Below are positions 1 to 8,595 of a DNA stretch of 64,000 nt, piece by piece. The stretch is from Thalassia testudinum (Eukaryota > Streptophyta > Magnoliopsida > Alismatales > Hydrocharitaceae): positions 97,743,501 through 97,807,500 of the forward strand of contig JAZHRO010000014.1 of assembly GCA_037157565.1 (NCBI GenBank), given 5' to 3'. The translations under genes and the position numbers were made by a program. Positions within the stretch are counted from its first letter, which is position 1; every line of letters starts with the position of its first letter. A model generated the notes under the pieces. The model ran no database searches. It worked only from the letters and a program-made list of their open reading frames with translations, and was not told where the DNA came from.

Positions 1-53
1 CAATTTTTGGGTGTCTTGATTGGGTCCAGCACCTGCTTATCTCATCCAGCCCT

Positions 54-236
54 TCAGTATTTTTCAGGAGGTCCTTGAAACCTCCTATAGAAATTCACTC
101 TCCCCGAGGCTAAGCCTCGGCTCCTTTGTTTTTGCAGAAATCATTCACATAGCCCCTCTTTCCTCTGATTCTGAACAAAATCCCCTTCTTCCATCTTGAT
201 TCAAACTTTGATTCTATTCCACCACCTGATCCAATT
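54..236 (+). pseudogene. gag leader remnant upstream of ORF X in element A
   Basis: In the same frame as the ATG at 237 the sequence reads RRSLKPPIEIHSPRG, then a stop, then ASAPLF. This matches the first residues of Gag in H (MFGRRSLKPPLETHSPRGR, from 54774) and in B (from 8596). Two in-frame stops and the lost initiator ATG mean it is no longer translated with ORF X. It shows that ORF X occupies the slot of gag and that the replacement lies downstream of the gag leader. Confidence 0.7.
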
Positions 237-1676
237 ATGCAGCCTAATTACCTAGCAAGACTACCATTCAAGAAACCTGAATATCGGAGATCTATGAAAG
301 ATAAAATGATTGAGGATGCCATAAAATTCTATGAAAAAGAAGAAAAAACCTCAACACCAATAGGAAACATTCAGGTTGATGTTCCAACAACCACAGCTTT
401 CATCATAAACTGTGCCCAAATTCTATTGACTAAAATTTCAAAAGGATCAACCCGAGATATGCTCATGACAGGATACATTGAAATGGAAAAATTACACCAA
501 TCTGAATACCTTCAATGCTTGACAAATCCTGTACTTTGGGAACAACACCAAGATGCCCTTATAAAACGGGTAGAAATGATGAAATCTGTAAGACAAATTA
601 TCAACCAGAAATACCCGTATATACCAGAAATAGAGGATGAACCATCTTGGAACAGTATTAAGGAACAATTCAGTTTCCCAGATCTCGGGATTGAGGCACA
701 AAGTGGTTGTAAAATCCCAACCCAGATAGAAGACAATGTTGAATTAGGTTGGGATATTGCAGGAGAACACAATGCTGAGCCAACCCTAGGCCATGAATCA
801 CCAAGCTTAGAACTCCAAGACTCCTGCAATGACAAGATTAGAATTGAACCTCTGGAGGGTATAAATTCCACCCCTTGTTTTGATAAGGTGACCCTCGAAG
901 GTTATTCGGACTTAGGTTCTAATAATTCTACCCACATCCTAAGCCTAGAACCTAGATCTGAAACTTATTGGGAAGATTATGAGGCCCCTTATGAGAAAGA
1001 TCAAATTTTTACAGAATATGATTCCAGGCCTCTATTTGATGAATATCCCTCTCCAACATCCTCAGGAAATCTGATCGATTTTTCAGGAAACATGCCAATT
1101 TATGATACAGAAACTGAGGAGTTGGATGAGCAAGATTTTAATGGGGTTTATCCTACCAGCTTCGAGCTTGAACAGAACACCTTTTTGAGCCCAGAATTGA
1201 CATATAGGCTAGAACCCAGTCAGGCTGCTGATTCCACATCTGATGATTTGTGCTGTGGTGGAATTCATGATCATGAATCTCATTTTCGCCAACTCTCCGA
1301 CAATTTCAGATCAGACTATAATTGCGGAGAGACTTTCCTTCCTGAACACGCCAGGCCCATCTACGACCTCAGTTCACATGACTCTGACTCCGACTCTGAG
1401 GTCCTGATTCCCGGGATCACTGATAACACAGAATCATTCCTTTTCGATCCTCAGGAACCAAAAACAGAAAATGCCAAGAGTGATTGCAACCAAGAATCCA
1501 AATTTTTTCTCGAATCCGATTCCTTTCATCCTACAAACACTCTTCCGGCATTTGATAGTTACCCAGAGGACTCTCTACAGAAAACCACCTATCATCTATT
1601 TCTAGAAGAGCCCTCGTACACAATGGCCACCTCATCCGCACACACAGAACGGATCAAAACCTCTCCCAAACCCTGA
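237..1676 (+). CDS. ORF X of element A, unknown protein with a premature stop
   Basis: 479 codons are open from ATG to TGA. The frame then stays open for another 141 codons to a second TGA at 2100-2102, so the ancestral product was about 621 residues. The ATG context matches the ATG used in F (both follow PPPDP). Residues 1 to about 130 look globular and helical (KPEYRRS.KDKMIEDA, VDVPTTT, STRD, HQD, QKYPYI) and are well conserved with F. The rest is acidic, rich in Glu, Asp, Ser, Tyr and Pro, and probably disordered, with conserved islands such as LSLEPRSETY and MPIYDTETEELDEQ. I see no CCHC zinc knuckle, no Athila Gag core, no protease, RT or integrase motif, and no clear signal peptide or membrane segment. 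I do not recognise the family. It could be a strongly diverged Gag, but its order and motifs do not match the Gag of B, G or H. Confidence 0.7.
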   Translation: MQPNYLARLPFKKPEYRRSMKDKMIEDAIKFYEKEEKTSTPIGNIQVDVPTTTAFIINCAQILLTKISKGSTRDMLMTGYIEMEKLHQSEYLQCLTNPVLWEQHQDALIKRVEMMKSVRQIINQKYPYIPEIEDEPSWNSIKEQFSFPDLGIEAQSGCKIPTQIEDNVELGWDIAGEHNAEPTLGHESPSLELQDSCNDKIRIEPLEGINSTPCFDKVTLEGYSDLGSNNSTHILSLEPRSETYWEDYEAPYEKDQIFTEYDSRPLFDEYPSPTSSGNLIDFSGNMPIYDTETEELDEQDFNGVYPTSFELEQNTFLSPELTYRLEPSQAADSTSDDLCCGGIHDHESHFRQLSDNFRSDYNCGETFLPEHARPIYDLSSHDSDSDSEVLIPGITDNTESFLFDPQEPKTENAKSDCNQESKFFLESDSFHPTNTLPAFDSYPEDSLQKTTYHLFLEEPSYTMATSSAHTERIKTSPKP

Positions 1677-2102
1677 CCCGCAACCGGACTCAATTTCTAT
1701 GCAGATTCACCTCTCACCGAGCCGATTGCATTTCCACATCGGGTTTCGAACATTGATCAGACTACATGCCATGCTCTATCATTCTCTGATCACCCCTGTA
1801 GGGTTCCTGCATCAACCACTGATTATCCTACGGGTCCCTACTCTGACCAGGCTGATTCGGCACAGCCAAACCCTGCGTTTACACTTCCACATCCATCTGA
1901 GCTTCATAATTTCTGGTGGGCTCCACACCTTTTTATCCACATCTATCAACCCACCAGATTGATTGGGTTTGGGCTGCATCATCAGCCTGTTGATCTGAAC
2001 AAGCACCTGGTTGGACCAACCAGGCTCTTAATCAAGGTGCTTGTCGTACAAAACTCCGCTGATTTGACCATCCCCTCTCCATCGCATTTCCCGCTTGGCT
2101 GA
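1677..2102 (+). pseudogene. C-terminal part of ORF X in element A (beyond the premature TGA)
   Basis: This part is in frame with the ORF above and open to TGA at 2100-2102. F reads through the same position (RPATGLNF, where A has stop-PATGLNF), so the TGA is probably a CGA-to-TGA change. The tail WWAPHLFIHIYQPTR..GFGLHHQP.DLNKHLVGPTRLLIKVLV is nearly identical to the tail of F and is the best conserved part of the protein after the N-terminal domain. A weaker version occurs at the end of the D reading frame. Confidence 0.7.
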
Positions 2103-2123
2103 AGGCATCAAATTTAGCGCTCA

Positions 2124-2139
2124 ACGGGAGGCAGCCCGT
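2124..2139 (+). other. Coding-end hairpin ACGGG-AGGCAG-CCCGT (element A)
   Basis: A 5-bp stem with a 6-base loop lies about 20 bases after the ORF X stop, inside the conserved block GGCTGAAGGCATCAAATTTAGCGC...GGGAGGCA. The same block follows the coding region in B, F, H and, with a different stem, G. Its role is unknown. Confidence 0.6.
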
Positions 2140-2332
2140 CATTCTCTTTGAAAACCTGAAACTTGTTCTGACAGCTTTTTGCACTTGAAGTTCACACTTT
2201 AGGACAGCCGACTCCACCTCAGGTGCTTGCATCTGAGATTAGAAATCGTCCGCAACAACCGACCCGACCCATTCACTCATCAAAACAGCTATCCTAATGT
2301 ATGAACTTAGTTGAATAAAAACCCCTAGGTTA

Positions 2333-2370
2333 CAATGAGGACATTGCAAATCTTAGGCATGGGGGGGTAT
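2333..2370 (+). other. CAATG-AGGA-CATTG hairpin and internal polypurine-like tract (element A)
   Basis: A short hairpin (2333-2346) is followed by AGGCATGGGGGGGTA (2355-2369). This resembles the true plus-strand primer at 3652-3664, but lies about 1.3 kb upstream of the LTR. It could be a second (central-type) PPT or a transcript processing signal. It recurs in B, D, F, G and H. Confidence 0.55.
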
Positions 2371-3060
2371 GAAAGTGCAAAAACTTGTAAGAAAAGGTTT
2401 CAAACAAAAAATTCACATATGCCAAAAATACCATAAAAATTAAAAAAAAAAAATTTTTTCGAAAAAGAATAAGAGGAAAAGAGGAGAAGGAAAATGTTGT
2501 GAAGGAGAAAAGAAACAAAATGAAAAAGGAGCACAAAATTATGAGAAAAAGTGATAGTCATTAGTAAGGAACTAAGGAATTAACCTAAGTTCTAGACCTC
2601 ATTCAAGAAAATAACTGAAAAGTGCACAATGAGATTAGTAAGAATGCAAACCTTAGGCATTCTTGAATAGACTCTTAGTACCCATTAAGATCTGGACACT
2701 CCTCAAGAGGTTGAGGAAAATGAAAAGCTGAAGTATTAGGTCTAAGGCTTAGGGAGTATTCGGCCTCGTTAACTAATTTTTGGTTTACGGGACTCAGTAA
2801 TCTAAGCACCCTAATCTCACACACAGCCTGGTTCAGTAAGCGTAAAAATCAGAATCACGCAGAAGCGTCGCAAAAATCTGAAAAGAACACCTAGAATAGG
2901 AGCGGCCGATCAACACAAGTTGATTTGGACGAGTTCCCAGCGTAGAGAGGCGGGAAATCCCCTCGAAGATGTGTAACAAAATATCATCTCCTCGGTGCTT
3001 GTCTCCTAGGATATTTACATATCCTACTGGGGGCATGTAAGCACTCTGCTGGTTCAGATT

Positions 3061-3210
3061 CCATGGATGGCATTATCTCGAAGTGTCAATTGCCAGGGTC
3101 TGGATTCGGCCACGGAATACCATGGATGGGATTATCTCGAAATCTCAATAGCCAGGGTTCCGGGGGTTGCCATGAGCGGTGCTATCTCGAAGCATCGATC
3201 GCCAGGAACC
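3061..3210 (+). repeat. Three-unit tandem repeat in the 3' region (element A)
   Basis: Diverged units of about 40-60 bp start at 3061, 3120 and 3170. Each begins CCATGG or CCATGA, contains TATCTCGAA in the middle and has GCCAGG near the end. The same three units lie at the matching place in B (22730-22882), F (33775-33930, reversed) and H (48003-48160, reversed). Confidence 0.75.
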
Positions 3211-3651
3211 CTTGAGGATTGATGATGGGAGCAAGGAATCTGATACAGACCGTGTTGAAAAGCCAATCCTAGGCTAGAACTAAAAAGAAAAAGAGAGAAA
3301 AAACTCTCCAAACAGAAAAACTTTCTATCTCTCTCTTACAAAACGCACTGCGAACTGAGCCAGGGCTAAAATCATTTCAAGCACGGGTGCTTTAACCACG
3401 AAGTCCAATAAACCTTAGGTTAGTTCTTGTGGGCCTTAAAAAACCTTTGCTAAAAGACTGAGGCTAAGGCTAGACAGATTTGGATCTTGATTGGTACTAG
3501 AGTACCTTTTAGGCCTATGGTCAGCATTCTAACCTAATCTATGCTCAAATAAAAAAAAAAAAAAAGGGCACTTATCTAAAACCATTAGAAACTTCATGGT
3601 CTAGAACAAGGGTTGAACCCTTAAGTTTTTGCTAAGGGACTAGCAAAAGCT

Positions 3652-3664
3652 AGGCATGGGGGTA
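3652..3664 (+). other. Polypurine tract (plus-strand primer) of element A
   Basis: AGGCATGGGGGTA lies directly before the LTR start TGATGAG. Identical or near-identical tracts precede the 3' LTRs of B, D, F, G and H. Confidence 0.8.
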
Positions 3665-4357
3665 TGATGAGAACCTCATCATGAGCCATAACTAGCTCAT
3701 TTTGACCCAATACAAAGGATAAAAGCTCCTACATATCTCAAGGAAAGGCTTAACTCAGAGAATTCTGAGTTTGAGAAGAAAACAAGTCATAAGGGGTAAA
3801 AGTGCAATTTTACCAGTATAATCTGCATACAGGGTAATTCAGGGCCCAAACATAGGTCAAAGCAGCTTAATAAGAATAAAAGTGGGATGAGATGATCTAG
3901 CAAGGGCTACAGCACTTCCAAGAAACCAAATGATAATCTGTAACCCTAAAACAACCCACTTCAATTCACAAGGTTCGAGGCAAAGTAAAAAATAGAATAA
4001 ACCCTCTAAAATTCATAGAAAAATAATCTCTAGGGTTTAGAACCTTCAATTTGGCCTTTAGAACCCATTTTGACCTACATTGAGAACCATGCCCAATTAA
4101 TAACTTAATTTGGGTTTTTACGCAAATTGACCGGTCAAACAAGGTTTAATATGAAAATGAAATTCACCATCAGATTCCTTAGGTCCTAATTAGTCATGTA
4201 TAAAAACTTGAGCCTAAGAAGAAACCTCCTTGACCGACTTTACACTTTGGTCCTCATATATTTACTCTTTGGCCCTCAACTTTTGAACCCTCGCATTTTG
4301 GCCCCTAACTCTCCTTCGTTCTTTGCAATCAGGTCCCTCCTGCAAAACCTGCCAGCA

Positions 4358-4517
4358 CCATGCTCCGGCGACCTTGCGCGGAGCATGGCGCCGCGCAGGG
4401 TGAGGTGGGGGACCTGGCAAGTAAACCGGGGGTGCCCTGCGTCGTCAGCCGTCGCAGGGGCACCCCCTGGTCATTGTAGCCCACCATACCGGCCGTGCGA
4501 ACGCACGGACGGTATGG
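4358..4517 (+). repeat. Cluster of three inverted repeats in U3 of element A
   Basis: Arms: CCATGCTCCG 4358-4367 with CGGAGCATGG 4379-4388; GGGGGTGCCCTGC 4428-4440 with its partner 4454-4467 (one bulge); CCATACC.GCCGTGCG 4484-4499 with CGCACGG..GGTATGG 4502-4517. The third keeps the GTGCG/CGCAC core found at the matching place in the LTRs of B and F. It lies 75-230 bases upstream of the TATA box. Confidence 0.7.
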
Positions 4518-4589
4518 GTTCTTGCTTCCGGCCATCCTCCGGCGAGGGAGACACGTCGTCTCCCTCCGCCTTCCTCCCTGTTTGATCCC

Positions 4590-4597
4590 TATAAATA
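4590..4597 (+). promoter_or_regulatory. TATA box of the element A LTR
   Basis: TATAAATA in a C-rich context, after GC-rich U3 and before a pyrimidine-rich transcribed stretch. Its position relative to the inverted repeats matches the other family LTRs. Confidence 0.65.
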
Positions 4598-6345
4598 CCC
4601 CCCGTCGCTCCACCGTTCTTCCCAGCCTGGATCTGACGGAGAAAACCCCCAACTTTCCTCTCTTCTCACTCCGGCAGACGCCCACCAGCTCCGGCGGTTC
4701 TTCCTCCTCTTCCTCTTCGCTCTGCCGCAATACCAGCAGCAGAGACTTCTTCCCCTGCTCTTCCCGCGTCGCGCAATACCGGCGCGCGCTGCCTCTGCCC
4801 CGTCGTCACCGCCGTCCTCCCCCCACTGGGCATCGTCTTCTCCGGCGACAGTCGATACGACTGTCGCCTTGTTCCTCCCCTTTCGTTCCTGCAAGTAAGC
4901 TAGAGCTACTCCCCTTCTTCTCCTCTTTCTTTCCCCGCTTTCAATTTATTCAATTAAGCCCTCGACCGACTCTGACCACCTTCACCCCCTTCGCCTCCGA
5001 CCACCCTCCGGCGAGCCGCTCCCATCACCTCAGCGACCCACATGGCTCGCCGACCACCGCAGGACCTCCGCCTCCTCACCCTGATCAACCTCCGCCCTGC
5101 CACTCCCCCCACATCACCCTCTGCAACCCCACCGAACAGACCCATCCTCCGACCCACAGTCCGACCTAGGGCAGCCCTCGCACGCCGCCCCGCTCCTCGC
5201 CACCACCCACACGAGCTTCGCCGCACCCTGGCGAAGCTCCTGGCACTCTCTGATTAGGCCGAGAGGCTGTTTTCTTGTGGACAGGCCACCCGACCTCCGC
5301 CGCCATTGACGCGCAGGAGGACCTGCTTCCGCCTGCAGCTACAGGCGCGCCACGCTCAGCGCCAAGCCCAGATTCACTCCCAGGCCTTGCGAGGAGTTTT
5401 GGCAAAACACCAGGTTCGCAGATGAGGAAGAAAACTCTGCGTGACGCTGCCATCTCCTGCTGAATTCCCCGCTGCGGGCGCGCAATTGAGGTGGGCCGTT
5501 TAGTCCCACCTCGGAAACGCCTGAAGAGCCGCAGCGACATAAGATGCAAAAGTGCAGTAGCCTTACTGCCTCAGTACACGGGGTGAGGTCCCCTTCACCC
5601 GCCCGGTTACCCGGTCTCGTCCGCGCTCACGCCCCGCGGACCTGACCCGACCCGACCCGACTCGACTGACCTGCACTCCTCGCCCACCACGCACGCCGGT
5701 GGGCCTGGACCCGGGCCTGACCCGAACCCGATTACCCGGTAGCTCTGGGAGAGCTTTCCCAAGAGTGGTTTCAGAGAGAAAGAGAGACGCGGGGGGGGAG
5801 GGTAGAGTAGGTTTTGCTTCTGACGAGAAACTCTGAAGTGTGCAGGCGAAGAAGAAGACCCGCGGAAGAAGAAGTGCAGGCGAAGAAGAAGGAGCTGCAC
5901 TGTAGCAAATGCATGGTTAAGTCGTCGAAGCACCGGGTCAGACGACGGAAGGTCAGCAGCCAGAGCAGGGAAGAAGGCAGGCTGAAGAAAGAAAGAAAAG
6001 AAGAGCAACGGCCAAGGCTGAAGAAAGAGATCTGAAGAGGAGCATCACCTCTGCAGAACGAAGAAGAAGAAGGAGATCTGAAGAGGAACATCACCTCTGC
6101 AGAACAAAGAAGAAGAAGGAGATCTGAAAGAAAGAAGAACATCACAACAAATTCTTTCCCTCTCTTTATTTTGTAAAAGAAACATGTATATCTCTAGAAT
6201 ACGACTTGCTCCCTGAGTTCGACCTCGGGAACTCTTTCATTTTCCGAGTAAAAAATTTATATTTGAAATGTTGGTAATAACCGGCTTTACTACAACGTTA
6301 TAACAAAACCAAAACCCTCAAGCCCGGTTGCCGTACCATGTTTCA

Positions 6346-7641
6346 CACACCCACTCACACGGTCACAGTCTGACCCAGGCACGCACACCTAGGTTGGTCT
6401 GAGACACGCCGACCCCCGCCTCACCTTCACCGTGACACGGTGAAGGTTCTCCTGTGGTCTGATAGAGCCGCAAGGCTCCTTTTGTGTCATGCAACGTAGA
6501 GCTCCCATCCACTATTAACGAGCACATGAGCTTGCTTGTTCTCCAGCTTTAGGCTGTAGGCTTCGGAATTTAGGGCCCCAGGCTGTGCGGATTGAGGGCG
6601 AGAGTGAGTCCAGCCTGAGAACAAGTGTCGCAAGGCCTACAGCTGCATTGATTGTGCGAAGACACTCTCCTGCAGGTGTCAGCAGAAGCGGGTTGGACTT
6701 TTAGTCCCACCTCGATAAGTCTTGAGCTCTCTGAGTGGTTTAAGTTGATTTTGTGTTCTTCCCTATTTGCCATGAAATCACTGGGGTGAGGTCCCTTGCC
6801 TCACCTATCACGCCTCGTCTGTGACATTTCGCCTGCGGACCAGGGACCCGGATCTGACTAACCCCTCCGTGCACTCCTCGTGCACCACACCCATGCCGAT
6901 GCGCCTCTACCCGAGCACACGACCGACCCGATAACCTAGCTCTGGGAGAGCGTACCGAAGAGAGATACACAGAGATGGAGAGACGTGCGGGAAGGGTAGG
7001 GGAATAGGTTTTGCTGTGTGGTGATTGTGCAGGAAGAGGAAGCTAAGGGAGGAAGAAGCGCAACAAGAGAAGGAAGCAGGACTTAGCCGCAGCAAGGGAA
7101 GGAGAAGAAGAAGAGAGACGCACTGTAGTAGAGAAGCGGCAGACCAAGAAAAAGAAGAAGAGAGAGATCAAGGGTAGACGAAGCGGAGAAGCAAGAGTGG
7201 CCAAGCAAAGGAAGAGGAGGAAGGAAACTGAAGAAGAAAAGAAGAAAGGCCAGGACTCAGCAGCAGGAAGAGAATCGAGGAGAGAGAAAGCAAAGGCAGG
7301 AAAAAGAAGAGGAGCAGGAGCGGCTAAGGAAGAAAAAGAAAGGGAGAACAAGAAGCCATAGTCGCAGAGCAAAGCAAAGACAGAAGAGAAGACACTGAAG
7401 GCCAATTATAGTCTGAAATTTTAAGACGCCTGATACATAACATTATCCTGTCATTTTTGTTGAACTAGTTATTGCTTCTTATTAAAAGTTGTGTTCTCAA
7501 GTTTTGGAATACCCAAATTGCTCCCTGTGTTCAACCTTGGATACTTTGATTTTTGAGTTATAAATTTTTATTTGTTTTCACGGAGAGTTCATCTATATTA
7601 CAATAAGATATCTGTTAAAACACGATCTAGCCATGTAAACA
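6346..7641 (+). repeat. 3' portion of the 5' LTR of element B
   Basis: Collinear with 24799-26128 of the 3' LTR. It includes the purine-rich tract (about 7020-7400) and CTCCCTGTGTTCAACCTTGG (7521-7540). It lacks about 35 bases present in the 3' copy after GACGCCTGATACA, including one arm of a hairpin. It ends ...GTAAACA next to the PBS. Confidence 0.85.
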
Positions 7642-7644
7642 TTT

Positions 7645-7662
7645 TGGTGCCATTGCCGAGGA
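7645..7662 (+). other. Primer-binding site of element B (tRNA-Asp type)
   Basis: TGGTGCCATTGCCGAGGA follows the LTR end after three bases. It differs by three C/G-to-T/A type changes from the exact site TGGCGCCGTTGCCGGGGA seen in F. Confidence 0.8.
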
Positions 7663-8595
7663 GCAATGGACAATTTTAAAGCTTTTGATCACAACTTCTG
7701 ATTCAATACTAACTTAATTCATCTCCTTTGTTGTGCTTGTTTCAGGGAAAGTAGAGAAAAAAAAGAGTAGCCGCACCAAGGAACAGCTAACTTTCATTAG
7801 CCCTCTCTCTTAATCCCCTCAAAGTCTGGAAAAGAAAAAAACAAAGAAAAATCAACCTAGGGCTACCTGTTTCCATACTTAGTAATTCATCAAAGTTGCC
7901 TGATTTTCATTTCAACACATCTTGAACTGCACATCCAACAAAGGAAACTAGGGCTAAAACTTTCTTGATTGAGCCCCAGATACCAATTTTTGAGGCAACC
8001 AAATTGGACCAACTAGAGCCAACCTAAGGATTGCAAAGCTAGGGTTTTTAGAGACACGTCTTCTCTTAAACAAAGAAGCAAAAAAAATTCCAAAAAGAGG
8101 TGTGCCTAAGCCTTGTTTGAAAAGATCTATACAAGAGAAACCCTAAGCAAATCAGGCTCTTAATCCATTTGAACCTTAAAAGAAAGGACCTAAAAGCTCT
8201 CAAAGGAACAAGCGATGAAATTGATCCTTTGGGTCAACCAACCGTAAAATTAGGTCACTTTTCACTCAAATGACCTAAAAGTTCAAGTGGAACCCTAAGC
8301 ACCTTGATCTTAAGTAAAAAAGGTAGACTTAAGAGGCCAAGGTCCCCATTCTGGTCTACCTAGAATCTCAATGACAAGAGAAGTCGGGTGGGGGAAAGCT
8401 GGTAACTCGTGGGGATGCTTTACCGTGTAGGGGTCTTTGTGGGACTCTCCCTCTCTGGCTGCCCAGGTAGTTCTCAAGTGGACAAACTTTCTGACTAAGG
8501 GGTATCATCCGCCTAGAACCTCTATAGTCACCCAACAATTTTTGGGTGTCTCGATTGGGTCCAGCACCTTCTAATCTCATCGCATCCTTCGTTGC
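7663..8595 (+). other. 5' leader of element B
   Basis: About 930 bases without a credible ORF. The last 200 bases (from about 8350) match the opening of the window (element A) and the leaders of F (about 36700-36940) and H (about 54790-55060). This shows a shared leader across autonomous and non-autonomous members. Confidence 0.7.

Larger units (their letters stand above)
2140..3651 (+). other. 3' non-coding region of element A
   Basis: No credible coding frame. Conserved with B, F and H. It holds the internal PPT-like tract, A-rich stretches (2370-2560), a near palindrome at 3008-3025 (AGGATATTTACATATCCT), the three-unit repeat at 3061-3210 and a block near 2890-2950 shared by all four family members. 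Confidence 0.7.
1..6345 (+). mobile_element. Element A: non-autonomous Athila-family LTR retrotransposon (5' part outside window)
   Basis: The window opens inside the leader of this element. It has a remnant of the gag leader, one long unknown ORF (ORF X), a 3' non-coding region, a polypurine tract at 3652-3664 and a 3' LTR at 3665-6345. No protease, reverse transcriptase, RNase H or integrase is present. Its leader, 3' region and LTR closely match F, and also match the gag-pol elements B and H. It is inserted in the 5' LTR of B: B's LTR sequence resumes at 6346, and the intact B LTR at 23319-26128 is continuous across the same point near 24799. The expected right target duplication is CACAC (6346-6350). 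The left copy lies outside the window, so it cannot be confirmed. Confidence 0.85.
3665..6345 (+). repeat. 3' LTR of element A (2681 bp)
   Basis: Starts TGATGAGAACCTCATCATG right after the PPT and ends ...TTTCA where B's LTR sequence resumes. Length is close to the 2689-bp F LTR. U3 holds inverted repeats (4358-4517) and a TATA box (4590). A purine-rich transcribed stretch follows (about 5840-6150), then the CTCCCTGAGTTCGACCTCGG block (6209-6228). Proline- and leucine-rich frames seen here are composition artefacts. Confidence 0.85.

Noticed and set aside
237..2102. ORF X as an envelope-like gene of Athila elements
   Set aside because: It sits at the 5' end in the gag slot, not after pol, and shows no clear signal peptide or membrane segment.
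3061..3210. CRISPR-like array
   Set aside because: Only three diverged units without unique spacers, inside a plant retrotransposon.
4495..5257. Overlapping Pro/Ser/Arg-rich frames in the A LTR
   Set aside because: GC- and C-rich transcribed LTR sequence. Frames are open on several strands at once and are not conserved in the LTRs of B or H.
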